NCBI GenBank assembly: GCA_951799445.1
Contig: OX637287.1
Span: forward strand, 17,918,224-17,982,223
Source of the DNA: Pseudisothecium myosuroides
Lineage: Eukaryota > Streptophyta > Bryopsida > Hypnales > Lembophyllaceae
Length of the DNA: 64,000 bases
Direction of reading: 5' to 3'
Both the position numbers and the translations under genes were made by a program. Shown here in pieces: positions 50,516 through 60,952 of the stretch. The first letter of the stretch is position 1. Every line of letters starts with the position of its first letter. Under the pieces are notes generated by a model that saw only the letters and a list, made by a program, of their open reading frames with translations, was not told the DNA's origin and did no database searches.

Positions 50516-50666
50516 CGTTGGCGTGGCGATTTTGTGCTTCCTTTTCGCTAGTGTTCTTTGTGTGCAATTCTCTCGGAGAAGTCTGTTTGCAAGTGTTTTT
50601 TTGTCGACTGGGGTTGTAGAATTCGTCACTGTGTGTTTTCACTAGCATTGGGAGTGTAAGTTGAGG

Positions 50667-51134
50667 ATGGGGCGGACCATGGAGCTGGAACGGGATGATG
50701 CGTTCGAACCAGCCACGAATGCCGAACCTCCGGTCGAAGTCGCGGCTGCAGCAGAGATGAGTGGGGTAGACACCCGATCAAATCTTCAGCGCGAAACTTC
50801 TGCGTTGTCAGATAACATCATACGAATCATCACAAGTGGGAACTGGGAAAGCTTGCAGCCCAACAGTGGGAGCTCGGTGGACGTGGGCGGTCATCAGGTT
50901 TGTGTATCTTATGATGTGGAGTCAAGCGCGGAGTATAGAACCTGGGAATGGCAAGGTCACATTCTCCTATTTGATTATGACGAAGAGATGTATGTGCCAG
51001 AGTACGTGTATGGAAATTACTTCGAGCCTCTACTTATATCCGACTGCCAGTATGAAAATTTCTTAGGGCGACCTCCTTACGGCCTCACTGGGATTATTAA
51101 CAGGATAGAGAGAGGGTCGAATCGAACGGAGTAG
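50667..51134 (+). CDS. Plant-type uncharacterised protein, 155 residues, single exon
   Basis: The start is the ATG at 50667 (MGRTMELERDD); an upstream TTG in frame is not a credible start. The N-terminal 35 residues are low-complexity, then SNLQRETSALSDNIIRIITS and the block WEWQGHILLFDYDEE with VPEYVYGNYFEPL. I recall angiosperm proteins carrying a similar GNWE...WEWHGH...YVYGNYFE pattern, some with a misleading erythronate-4-phosphate dehydrogenase label; function unknown. There is no signal peptide, membrane segment or catalytic motif that I can see. It is soluble by appearance and acidic. It has no intron, unlike its neighbours, but codon use looks ordinary. Confidence 0.8.
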   Translation: MGRTMELERDDAFEPATNAEPPVEVAAAAEMSGVDTRSNLQRETSALSDNIIRIITSGNWESLQPNSGSSVDVGGHQVCVSYDVESSAEYRTWEWQGHILLFDYDEEMYVPEYVYGNYFEPLLISDCQYENFLGRPPYGLTGIINRIERGSNRTE

Positions 51135-52812
51135 TAGACCTCCATTGCGAGGAGTGGGGGTTCATATGGAAACAATATATGGTGAAATGCTCAATGGGGC
51201 CATACTGGATGAGATAAAGTAAATTAGACTGTTCAAAGTTGGAGGATGAAGAAAATTACATTGCTGTTATACGCTTTGGCATCCCTTCAGGGAAAGCATG
51301 AAATGAATGCAATGTTTGGCATGACTGTTCCTTGTGAGTTCCTACCTCTCTGATTTTCTTTCTCTGGGCAAGTTTGAACCATATGACAGATGCTATTTTC
51401 GAAGCCTGGTTAACTGGTTCTCCATTCTTGTTTCGTCAGTGGTGCAGCAGTCTGTTCTTAGGACCCCAGCTCGCTATTGCAGTGACAGTCTAAATCGAAG
51501 GAATTGGCGAAAGGAGTTTAGAACGAACGAACGAACGAACGAAACGGAGTCAGAGCTTGCTTTGGATTATCTGATTTGATTTTGTTCGCTCTATTGGTCT
51601 CTAATGTTGGTTCAATTTTTGCAGATTCTGTGAATGATGTATTTGGTGATAATTCATTTTCTGTTTCTCCGAAAATATCTTCGTGAATGGTGTCAATTTA
51701 AGCTCCGAGGGTGCCTTGCTTTTAGGAAAACCTTTCTTCTGTATCTTGGGGTGTATACGTCTGTACTGTACGTTTTCTTGCACTTCCTAAATTAAGAGGA
51801 TGCAAATTTCGAACTGTTGTCTGATTTAGGCACTTGTAAACACTACGTTGGCTAGTGATATGAAAATTTTAACGATTGCACGGTCAAGAGGTATTGCGTT
51901 CGAATTTGCAGTCAAGTTCGATTGTGTTTTCGATGTGCCCGATTGAGCTTGTTTTGTCTCCACCCTACCCCTTTATCGTTGACACTATAGCTTATGCATT
52001 ATAGAAAGGCACACCTTGCTGCTAGGTTTTCTATATTTTCGGTATCTGAGGTCAATGTGTGCCCTCTCTTTCAAAGCGTGTGTACTGTGTCTCAGGTGTT
52101 CAAGGAATACCGGAGTTAGGTGCAAACGTTTCAAAACATGGCCAATGTGTTGAGATACATGGTCAGACCTGGGAACAAATTTTGGTATTACTTTATGCGT
52201 GTGCTCAATGCTACAAGCTTGTACGCAGTGGAAACTTGCGTCTTTCATGCTGGTAGAGGGCATCCTCTCCCACGAATAGAACCTAAGCAAACAAATTAAG
52301 AAAACAAGAGAACTGCACTCTACCCCTTCCGGAGTGTGACCTGGATGTCAGTGTTGTAAACTATTTTCAGAACCAGTATAGCTAACAAAATCGTTTATTG
52401 GACATGGTAATATACTATGCACACTTTGTTTTCAGATTGCAGGTCATGGACTAAAACTGTTCTCATCCTGTATGTATGGCTACAGTTGTACTTTTGACGA
52501 TGTGTTTTTGTGTTGCTGCTTAGTGTTCTTTAGTATTCAGTTCAAGGCAGTTTTCAGTTAAATTAACTGCAAGTGGGTGGTAAATCGAAACCTAAATATT
52601 GGCAGGAGACCGATTGTGAAATAAGACCTTACCACAAGTTAAGTTTCGCAGAAGTGGTATGATCTAGCTATTCTGTGACTCCTGAGGAGACATCGCAATC
52701 AAGTATTTCATCGAGGCTAAGCTATAGTTTCACGTTCAAATCCGGTCTGGCGATTTTTCATGTCGGCAATCCTACATCACACAAGAACCAGATTTCAATT
52801 TAGGGTTTGTAT
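51135..52812. other. 3' flank of the small gene and region downstream of U1-1
   Basis: Likely the 3' UTR in its first part. A (GAAC)n tract lies at 51521-51543. TTTAGGGTTT occurs at 52799-52808, directly beyond the 3' end of U1-1. I see no further gene. Confidence 0.45.
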
Positions 52813-52974
52813 TGGGTGGAGGCCGCGCATACGCGAGCCCCCTCTGCCACAAATTATGACGTGTATGCCTCCCGTAGGAAGATACTAGAGCTCCCATGTC
52901 CGAAGTGCAATGGAGACAGTCGCCCTAAGCTATCCACCCTGTGGATCATGGATAGACCCCGCCCAGGTAAGTGA
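52813..52974 (-). ncRNA. U1 spliceosomal snRNA, copy 1
   Basis: On the minus strand the 5' end reads ACTTACCTGGGCGGGG, whose ACUUACCUG pairs with 5' splice sites. Next come stem-loop I (CTATCCA paired with TGGATAG) and the stem-loop II loop CCATTGCACTTCGG, the U1A-type site. The Sm site lies in CATAATTTGTGGC, followed by a terminal hairpin GGGGGCTCGCG...CGCGGCCTCC. The length of about 162 nt is normal for plant U1. Ends are estimated to within a few bases. The stem-loop I loop (TGATCCACAG) differs slightly from the usual GAUCANGAAG. All diagnostic parts are present, so I judge it functional. Confidence 0.93.
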
Positions 52975-53036
52975 AGATGTCTTCGCAGACTGCAGTATTT
53001 GAAGGTCTAGGTCGATCATCTTTTAGTCACCTAAAG

Positions 53037-53046
53037 GTATGGCGCA
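53037..53046 (-). promoter_or_regulatory. Candidate upstream element of U1-1
   Basis: GCGCCATACC on the minus strand, about 65-72 bp before the U1-1 start, sits where the other copies have an RTCCCAYA-like motif. It is degenerate. CAAATACT near 53000 could serve as its TATA element at about -28. Confidence 0.35.
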
Positions 53047-53768
53047 TCTCACACGTGCTATCAACATCACTGAATTGAGTTTGTGCGGTCGGATCTCAAA
53101 CATAAACACCGTGTTCTCTATATCTGCAACTCTTGAGAAATTGTCGTAGATCTATTAGATTACTGACTTTGTGTGCAGTTGCATCTAACAGCACAGGATG
53201 TTGACTAAGAAAGAAAGGAGAAAACAGAGTTTTTGCAAAACTAAGCAAAAAATTACGCTAAAAAAATCAAGTACTCGGTCTCTCTTCGTAACAATGGTCT
53301 GATTATGCATAAATTAATCTATCGAAGTCCTCATATTGGATTTCACAAGGGACAAGAGTCTAAGCACATTACATACATTGTCACTCACATTCTCATGCAC
53401 ACTCACATTCTCACTCTTTTGCGATTCGATCTGTTTCAAGCCGCTACTGTATCACTGATACAATTTTGGCAACAAATCTGCCCACCGTAATCCGATAATG
53501 ATTCTCAAATTGATCATCCAAGGCCCTTCGAAGAGTCGATCCAAGCACGGCTCTCAGATTGAATCAGACAAGATCTGATCGATTGATTCTAAAGAAGCCA
53601 GGCTAATACAATGCCGAGCGGTCTGTGGCAGCTTCACAAACCAGAGTGATCTACTGCTATAAAACAATACTAGCCACATGTGCTGCTCTACAGGTGTGAG
53701 CATGTAGAACACCTTCGGCACACATGAGCACAATCTCCAGGTCCGTTCGGTTTGCAGTTCACATTGAT

Positions 53769-53885
53769 GGGCCCCAAGAGGGGCAGTCCAAAAAAAGGGG
53801 TACGCCGGTGAGTGTACCCAGCGCACGGTATTCTTTAGTAAAAGGCGAAAGAATAGTTCGCTTTGTGCTGAGCACCCGGCCAGGT
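53769..53885 (-). ncRNA. U5 spliceosomal snRNA, copy 1
   Basis: On the minus strand the invariant loop I is intact: ATTCTTT, loop CGCCTTTTACT, then AAAGAAT closing the stem. This loop contacts exon ends during splicing. Then come internal-loop sequence CCGTGCGCTGGG, a U-rich Sm site (CTTTTTTTGGA) and a perfect terminal hairpin GCCCCTCTTGGGGC. About 117 nt, the normal size for U5; the 5' end is estimated from the TATA spacing. Its upstream region has TATA and USE-like boxes. Functional by appearance. Confidence 0.93.
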
Positions 53886-53907
53886 GAAAAATGGAGGAGT
53901 ATGCAGA

Positions 53908-53954
53908 AACTTATACCCATAGAATGTAAATGCGACAAACAACGCGTATGGGAT
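53908..53954 (-). promoter_or_regulatory. Promoter of U5-1: TATA box and USE-like element
   Basis: On the minus strand GGTATAAGTTT (TATA, 53908-53918) lies about 26-30 bp before the U5 start. ATCCCATACG (about 53944-53953) lies about 30 bp further up. The plant snRNA upstream sequence element is RTCCCACATCG, and a USE-TATA distance of about 33 bp specifies RNA polymerase II. Both fit. Confidence 0.6.
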
Positions 53955-54413
53955 AAATGGAGACCTTTTCCGTCCTTGGGCAGCCTGCACCTACCTCACC
54001 GCGAATGAGCTTGATCCCATGTGCTCTAGCTGATCTCTCTGACTTGCATTACCCACCTTGCATATGTCCATCCGTCACAACTTACTCAGGACATCCCACG
54101 AGAAACATTGAGTGCATTGCAGTGGAACTATCACTTTCAGGCCGCTGCAACATTCGATAAACTGCAAGCTAATCCAGTTAGAAGCTCCAAGTTGACCTAA
54201 GACCAACCATATTTTTAAGGCAATGATATGATCTATTCGCTGCGGTTCCCAAGATCGATGCCTTGACATTAAACCTGTTCTTTAGGCTGTCCGGAAAGGT
54301 ATTTCAAGAAGACATAATAAACGCTTTGTTCAAACCGTGATGTGTTCACCGTTGCACACAATCGAAACAGTAATTATGAGCGAAACTCTAAGAGATCAAT
54401 TTACATGTTTGAT

Positions 54414-54575
54414 TGGATGGGGGCCGCGCGAACGCGAGCCCCCGCTGCCACAAATTATGACGTGTATGCCTCCCATGGGAAGATACTACAGTCACCCGGC
54501 CCTTGGTGCAATGGGGCAGGCTCCTCTAAGCCATCCACCTTTAGGATAACGGATCTACCCCGCCCAGGTAAGTAG
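54414..54575 (-). ncRNA. U1 spliceosomal snRNA, copy 2 (partly degenerate)
   Basis: Minus strand: 5' ACTTACCTGGGCGGGG, the Sm site region CATAATTTGTGGC and a perfect terminal hairpin GGGGGCTCGCG-TTCG-CGCGGCCCCC are all intact. The loop of stem-loop II reads CCATTGCACCAAGG instead of the ATTGCACTT form. The stem-loop I loop (GTTATCCTAAAG) departs further from the U1-70K site than copy 1 does. It may be a variant U1 or an early pseudogene. Confidence 0.88.
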
Positions 54576-54633
54576 AAACAGCCTCGCACTCTCAAGTACT
54601 TGAAGGGCTGGGTCATCCTTTGAGCCTCCCAAA

Positions 54634-54644
54634 GCTATGGGACA
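54634..54644 (-). promoter_or_regulatory. USE-like element of U1-2
   Basis: TGTCCCATAG on the minus strand, about 60-68 bp upstream of the U1-2 start, resembles the plant snRNA USE (RTCCCACATCG). A convincing TATA box is not visible at -30; CAAGTACTTGA occupies that place. Confidence 0.45.
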
Positions 54645-55266
54645 TTAATCTGTAACGAGTTCAGACTATGTTCGCTCGGATCTCAATCAATAGCCCTCTG
54701 TTTTGCAATTGAATATTGCACAGAGATTGCAACTCTTTTGAACATACATGTTTAAATAGCTCGTCTCTTGTGCAGATGTGACTATGCATAAATTATTAAG
54801 TCCAAGTCTTCCTCTGGGATTTCTCGAAGTGCAATAGTCCAAACTCTTCGATCTGCAACGGGCACTCAATTTCATATTTCCCAGCGATTCAATCTGTTAC
54901 AATATGTTGGAAGTCAGTGATACAAGTGGGACAACGAATGCTACGTACATTGAGACTGGTTCATAACGTAACAACATCCGAGAATCTTCAAAGACTCTAT
55001 CAAGGCTGCGTCTCTGAGTTTGAATCGAACAAGATCCAATTGATTGCAATGCAGAGGCCACAACTCCATGCCATCAGTCCATCACCGGCCATGCCCAACG
55101 CTCTGTTGGAATTTCAGATTTCAGTGTTGATTGCCTAACAACTGATCATGCTACTCGCTTTGCAGAGACTCGACGGTAGCTTTCATGTCACCACGTTTGG
55201 ACGCATTTCAGGACAATTCGAAACTAGAGACCGCAAAGTCCGTCCGATTTCTCAATATACATTGAT

Positions 55267-55380
55267 GGACCCCGTGAGGGGCAGTTCAAAAAATGGGATA
55301 TATATGCCGGTGAGTGTACCCAGCGTACGGTATTCTTTGCGAAAAAACAGATCGCTTTATGCTGAGCACGCGGCTCGTTG
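55267..55380 (-). pseudogene. U5 snRNA copy 2 with a disrupted loop I
   Basis: It matches U5-1 along its length: GTGCTCAGCA start, AAAGAATACCGT, GCTGGGTACACTCACCGGC, a U-run before GAACTGCCCC and a terminal hairpin CCCCTCACGGGG. The invariant loop is lost: instead of CGCCTTTTACT the minus strand reads CTGTTTTTTCGC before AAAG, and the closing stem is broken. The TATA (TATAAGATT, near 55406-55413) remains. Loop I is essential for U5, so I call this a pseudogene. Confidence 0.8.
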
Positions 55381-55420
55381 TGGTCTTTGACAGGGTAGGC
55401 AGAATCTTATACAGGAAGAA

Positions 55421-56009
55421 CCCTCCCCGGTGGTCAGTCTCTGCCGAATAGTGTGGAAGGGCCTTCTGCAATAAAACTGGAATACAGCCAGCTTCTGACC
55501 AGCCCTGGGACTGGGGAGAGAGATGTTACCTTCGCAACGGGGTACGGGCTACTGGCGATACCGATGAGACTGAACTGTGAGCACCGCACCTGGTGAGAGG
55601 TCGGCTCTCCCTCTCATCAACACGGCTTAATTACGGTTTTCTTGTTTTAGGGTTTGTTTGTTTGAACAAATGGGAGACCCACTGCATTAGAAAGAAACCA
55701 AGGAACAACAACCAAGCCAAGAAAGCTGGACAAGAGAGCAAAACAAAGTAAGTTCAAAAACCCACTAAATGAAGGAGTACTTTGGAGGGCGCACCCTATT
55801 CCAGAACACCTCCTTATCAGCTCTCCTACTAGCCAAGACAGGTGATTGAAGCCATATACTCTCAATGTTTTAGGTTCTCAATGTCCCAGCTAACTTACAC
55901 GCTTCTGGGTCATCCCCTACCGTAGCCCATGTAAGTTAATGTATAGTATAGCACTACAGTGAGGAAATCAGTCGACTACGGTATACTACCGTATTGCATT
56001 CAATTGCTA
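55421..56009. other. GC-richer region upstream of the snRNA cluster
   Basis: The block at about 55490-55625 is GC-rich and could be structured, but I could not match it to a known RNA. A degenerate USE candidate for U5-2 (CTTCCACACTATT, minus strand) lies near 55450. TTTTAGGGTTT occurs at about 55646. Confidence 0.4.
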
Positions 56010-56710
56010 CTAGTGTACCTTGTGCCGATGTCACAATATGATATAATATATAAAAATAAAAGCAATTTTCTAATTTTTAAATTCATGTCTTTTCTACTGT
56101 GAGTCAAAATGACACCAAACTAAGGTAATTACACTTATAATGGACCGCTCCTCAAAAGCGACTCCTATTTTTGAACTGGAAATGAATTGGGAGGAAATCA
56201 AAAATGGTACACATTGAAGGACAAGTGTAAGATGGAATTAAGCCCCATTTTGAATGTTGTGCAGTTCTATTAATAGAATTGTGGAGGTGGCAACCTCACA
56301 AGTGGTCCATTTTGTGTACACTTTCCTTCGGTTTAACTTCTCTTTGGCATTTTTTCATAAGCATCAAATTGATTTTGGCATCACCTAGATGACACTTTTA
56401 ACACCCTACACTTTGTATCTTTGAAAATTGGTAACTAATTCATAATGTGTCCAAAAATTATAGAACCACTTGCGTTTTGATTCATAGTCCTTCACCTATG
56501 TCCAGAAATTGTTGTTCACTTTTTAGAGCATATTGTCATGCCACAGAGCTTAACTGTGCAATTTTAGGTGTAGTTACCTTAAGCCAATGCACCCTTCCTT
56601 GCCGAGTGCTTTTCAATGGTACCAAGAATGCCCCCAAGGATGCACGATTATGGAGATCTCAACGTAACTTACAAACAAAACAAAACAAACAAAACAAACA
56701 ACCTAACTTA
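56010..56710. repeat. Arm of the 23139-type repeat, split by a nested element
   Basis: The left part (to 56120) has GCAATTTTCTAATTTTTAAA and the right part (from 56582) has AATGGTACCAAGAATGCC and GATCTCAACGTAAC. Together they match the uninterrupted copy at 49855-50104, so the DNA between is an insertion. Confidence 0.7.
56121..56581. mobile_element. TA-flanked MITE with AGGTAATTACAC ends, nested in a repeat
   Basis: The left end is CTAAGGTAATTACAC and the right end GTGTAGTTACCTTAAG, flanked by TA on both sides. It interrupts the 56010-56710 repeat. A matching right terminus is present in ABCC intron 2. Confidence 0.75.
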
Positions 56711-57589
56711 AGCTATAGATGTTGCAGGTGAGACATTGAAGTGATGCTTCCACAAGAATGTGATTCAAAGAGAAAGCATCTAAGGGGATGAATCCTTTAA
56801 CCCTAAATGACTAGGTCCATTGCAAAAAAAATTAAACATCATATTTGAGCTAAATTTTCCCTTTTGAAATGTGTTCAAATATCAAGTTTATACTTTTATA
56901 TTATGTGACACTATGAACCGTCAATCATTATGAAATTTTTTGCTTTGTTTCAAAATTACCATAGTTATAATTTTGGTGACTTAATAGTGATTTTTTTTTT
57001 GTAAATATAGTAAAAATACTCCATTAATTTGAAATTATTTCAAGAAATTCAAATAGCAATGGAGATTAGGGTGAAAATTTCTCAATTAGTTGTTTTATTT
57101 TTTACACCCAAAACACCCATGGCAATGACCATTAAGTCAAATTTCACTATCAAGCTAGTTTTATTCTATTATATAATTGATATATAAAATCTTGATATTT
57201 TCACATGTGAGAAAACAGGTTTTTAATGGACACTAAATTTTTATAAATTTTGATGAAAAAAACAAATAATAAAAAATAAATAAAGTAAAAGGTGGAAATA
57301 AAATTATATCAATTACAATATATATTAGAATAATTTGGGATTTTTACCATAAGTGAAGGTTAGTATGAAAAATATAAGTTGATAATTTAAATTCAAAAGA
57401 AAATTAGACAATATAATTGTGTAATATAGATTTTGACCTTTGGAGCTTGGAATTGCAATAATTCTTTCAATTTTTTCATTTTTTCAAAAATTTCAAATGG
57501 CTTAGAACTAAAACTTGTCAAACTTCATTTTCCTAATTTAAAACATACACCAATAATGGATATTTTGAAAGTTACAATTAGGGTTGACC
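56711..57589. other. AT-rich intergenic DNA
   Basis: At 56797-56815 the sequence TTTAACCCTAAATGACTAGG resembles a left end of the TTAA family, but no matching right end was identified. No gene seen. Confidence 0.4.
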
Positions 57590-57790
57590 AAGGCGCACCC
57601 ACTTTTTAGATGTGTGAACCTTTAGGCGGGGTTAAACACTTTAATGTTCACAAATTATGTTTGAGTTTAGTGCTCGGTGTGCATACGATGCTTCACCACA
57701 CAAATGAGGAAATAAACTCACTTTGGAAGGAGTAACCCCATTGGACTTTGTTCAACCTCACTAGTTTTCAAAATGTAAAGTGGGTGCCTT
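57590..57790. mobile_element. 201-bp MITE with AAGGCGCACCCACTT ends
   Basis: The left end is AAGGCGCACCCACTTTTTA and the right end AAAGTGGGTGCCTT, about 14 bp of inverted repeat with one gap. The GCGCACCCA motif recurs in the element at 60813. Confidence 0.65.
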
Positions 57791-58056
57791 CCAAACCACC
57801 ACTTTTTGGTATTGTGCCTAATTACTATTAGACTAGTCAAATTTTCATAATTTCTTGCTAATTGGCAAGTGAAGAGGTTTCAATGTCCCAAAGAACTTGA
57901 CATTAGGATATCATATGCAAAAATTACAAACTTTAGGAGGCAGTTTTTTTGACAGAGGTTCTAAAATGCAAGATGCTAAATCTGTCTCACAAAGTCAGAT
58001 AAGCACGGTCAATTATGCATTTTGCGAGGTAAATGTTAAAAACAAGCTCTGTATAA

Positions 58057-58483
58057 TAGAACCACCCATTCTTGACCAAAGAGCCATATCCAACCTATAG
58101 GGTGCAGTTATTTCCAACCAAGGCTGGGATAGATTTCCAAACGAAGCTTGAAATGTTTTTTTCCCTTTTCAAGGTTAGAACTAATAAGATCATGACACAT
58201 GTCCCAAAGTAGTGAGCAAGAAAATAGAAAATAGTAAGCAGGAAAGTAGTTCTTGAATGATTGGAATTAGAAGAGTCTAGACATTGGATATGGGTTGAGG
58301 CCAACCCTTGACTTCTCGTTTGACTTCCAAAACTCATAAATATTTTGAATTCAGGTTAAAAATCACAAAAATTGGCAATGCCTGTCATTTCTATCTTTTT
58401 ACAGGGTAGAAAATTTATATTGCCTTCTATTGCTCCAGAACATGCGCAGAATTGCTTGAGTGGTCAACTATGGGATGGATTTA
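58057..58483. mobile_element. Second copy of the TAGAACCACCC element
   Basis: Starts TAGAACCACCCATTCTTGAC and proceeds like 36408-36828, including AGAGTCTAGACATTGGATAT. Its right end (GTCAACTATGGGATGGATTT) is eroded. Confidence 0.7.
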
Positions 58484-60097
58484 GTGTCCTGCTTCTAAAA
58501 TCGTTTCTTCCACATAGATATGCAATGATTTCAGAGACACTAAGTGATGATGACAGTTTTGGGTTAGTGGTACATTTAGGGAGGCCCACCTTCATGCAAA
58601 CATTTTGTGATCAAGTTATTGCCATCATGAACTATATTATATATCAATGCTCATAGCAAGGTCATAGGGAGATTGAACACTTGTTTCATTTGCGTTTAAT
58701 AATATACTAATTTTGCGTTTAATGAAATTTAGTGTTAATTATACTAATTGATTATAAGATGTTATCAATTTTTATTCTTGATGAATATGTTTATGATCCA
58801 AGTTAATAAAGATCCTCCTCTTTGAATATTGCTGATATTATGCTCTGAATAAAAGTGTTCATCAAGATTAAATACTTATAGCATTTTAAAATCAATTAGA
58901 GTGGTACTACTAAATTTCATTATTTGCAAAGTATTGCACTATATTAGAACTTCTAGAATGTTTTTTTAAAAATAATAATAAATAATATGAAAAATCACCA
59001 AAATACTACTTGCATAAATAAGATAATTCCAAAAACTTATGACAAAAAAAATTGTTTAAGAGTTACAAATAAAAATAGGTTTATAGTATATTTCATGACT
59101 TTGATGTACTTTGATGTTTGTAATTTTAAAAAGTACTAAAAAGTTTCAAAAAATAAAATAAAAAATAGCCCTTTTTCTAATAAAGGTTGGATTGTTCATC
59201 TAAATAAAAGTAAAAAATATAGTTCCTCCATTGTTATTATAAAAAGAGTGCATCTTGAGCACAAGTGCAAGATAGTGGTTAAACTATTTCAGAAAAGTCA
59301 TTTGCAAATTTGTGCAATTCTAAAAGACAACTTGAAATTACAATTGTTAAAACCCAATAATCTTAATTGGGCTCAAAATTGTAATAAATCCCCAACTTGA
59401 CAAATATGATATAGACTATCAAAAAAATCTTAAGCATTATTGAAATTATTATTATTATAAAAAATTTACTCAAAATTTAAAATAGTCATTTTTTGAAGAT
59501 TATGAATTTCAAATTTTAGATGGTATAATGAAAAAAAATACTATGTTTATAGAAGCTTTTGACTTGAAAATAGTACATGATTGTGTGTTTCTTGTAATTA
59601 CTCCACAAAGTAAAGAGTCTTTCAATCTTTTTATCAAAGAATTCATCAAATTCAAAAAAAACGATTTTAATTCTTGTTCATGTGAGATGTAAGGCCATCT
59701 TTTGTAAAACTGAATTCCTACTTATATTGTATGTAGTTTGAAAATGAGAGTCTAAGTAAACGTTGTTTTTTTATATTCCTACAATACATTAGAAGAGATT
59801 TGAGTCTTCCAGAGGGTTGTTTCAAACCTGTTCCCCTTCCCAATTCCTCTGTTCTAATGGAACTATGAAAGTTTATTCATCAAGTGTTTTAAAAGTATAA
59901 GCTACAATGAAGGAATATAGAGTCTTTTTTCAATGACCAACAAGATCCAATACAAACTAAGACAATCTAATAATATGAACCATGATCACATACTAATTTG
60001 GTTACTTTATCTATAGTTACCATACTTGTAACATTGAAGAATGGTTTGGAATGGTTTGGAATGGTTTCAACCAACTTAACAAAAAGACTATTCCAAT
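58484..60097. other. AT-rich intergenic DNA
   Basis: No gene or definable element. A trivial triple AATGGTTTGG repeat occurs near 60041-60070. Confidence 0.45.
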
Positions 60098-60496
60098 TAA
60101 GGTAGCCCCCCCATTCCCATCCATTGACCCATTCTCGACCTATAGGTGTACGTATTTTTGACCAAGCTTAGAATGTTTCCTTTTTCTTTTTCAAGGTGGA
60201 AACTAATAAATACATGACACACGTCCCAAGTTGTGAAAGAAAAGTAGGAAATAATGATTAGGTAATAAGTTCTTGAATGACCGGAATTGGAAGAGTCTAG
60301 ACATTGGCCATGGGTCCGGAGCACTTTTTGCCTCCCAAAATTCATAGTAATTTCAATTCAAGCGATAAAATTACCAATTTTTTTGCAAACGATGTCATTT
60401 CTATCGATGTACCTGTGAAAAATATTTGTTTTGCCTTCACTACTCCAGATCATGTCGAAATTTCTCATTTGGTCGATTATGGGAGGCTCTACCTTC
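60098..60496. mobile_element. Family member with AGGTAGCCCCCC ends
   Basis: The left end is TTAAGGTAGCCCCCCCATT and the right end TGGGAGGCTCTACCTT. The interior follows the 36408 element (GTTCTTGAATGACCGGAATT), but the ends have changed to the AGGTAG type. Confidence 0.7.
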
Positions 60497-60812
60497 GATG
60501 GCATAAATTCAATTTTTGTCACATGACCTACATCATGAATGCCAAATGACAAGTATAAAATCCAATTTTCTACACAACATTTGTTGTATTAACCAAATTT
60601 TATAAATGTACAAAATCATTGTTCAAGTGTCCACCATTACTTGTGTAACAATCCCAATCTTACTATGAGAGAAAATAAAATCCTCAAAAAACACTAAATT
60701 CAAAAAACACTAATTTCAAAAAGCACATTGATTTCAAAAAGTACAATGATTTGTCCAATTAATGTGTGAGACACTAATTTACCAAAGTCACAATATATTG
60801 GAGTTAATGAGG

Positions 60813-60952
60813 TAAGGTAGGCGCACCCATTCCTGTCCCTTTAAGAATTCCTCCCTCATGTACTAGTGGTGGACATTTTCTTTCTAAAATGCACACCATT
60901 GGTACATGAAGATGGAATTGGGTGCTGGGTGGAAATGGGTGCGTCTACTTTA
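60813..60952. mobile_element. 140-bp MITE with AGGTAGGCGCACCC ends
   Basis: The left end is TAAGGTAGGCGCACCCATT and the right end AATGGGTGCGTCTACTTTA, an 18-bp near-perfect TIR flanked by TA. Confidence 0.75.

Larger units (their letters stand above)
52813..55420 (-). repeat. Tandem duplication of a U5-U1 snRNA unit
   Basis: Unit 1 (U1-1 and U5-1, about 52.81-53.92 kb) and unit 2 (U1-2 and U5-2, about 54.41-55.42 kb) match over the RNA genes and in parts of the spacer. Spacer matches include TATGCATAAATTA, CAGATTGAATCAGACAAGATC against TTTGAATCGAACAAGATC, and TCACTGATACAA against TCAGTGATACAA. The U1 genes are offset by about 1.60 kb and the U5 genes by about 1.50 kb. Confidence 0.9.

Noticed and set aside
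52720..52760. GTTCAAATCC, resembling a tRNA B box
   Set aside because: No A box, acceptor stem or anticodon arm could be found at the right distance.
53724..54008. Open frame with SVPSARYSL, and its parallel at 55148-55390 with SVPSVRYSL
   Set aside because: The similarity comes from duplicated U5 snRNA sequence on the opposite strand, not from a protein.
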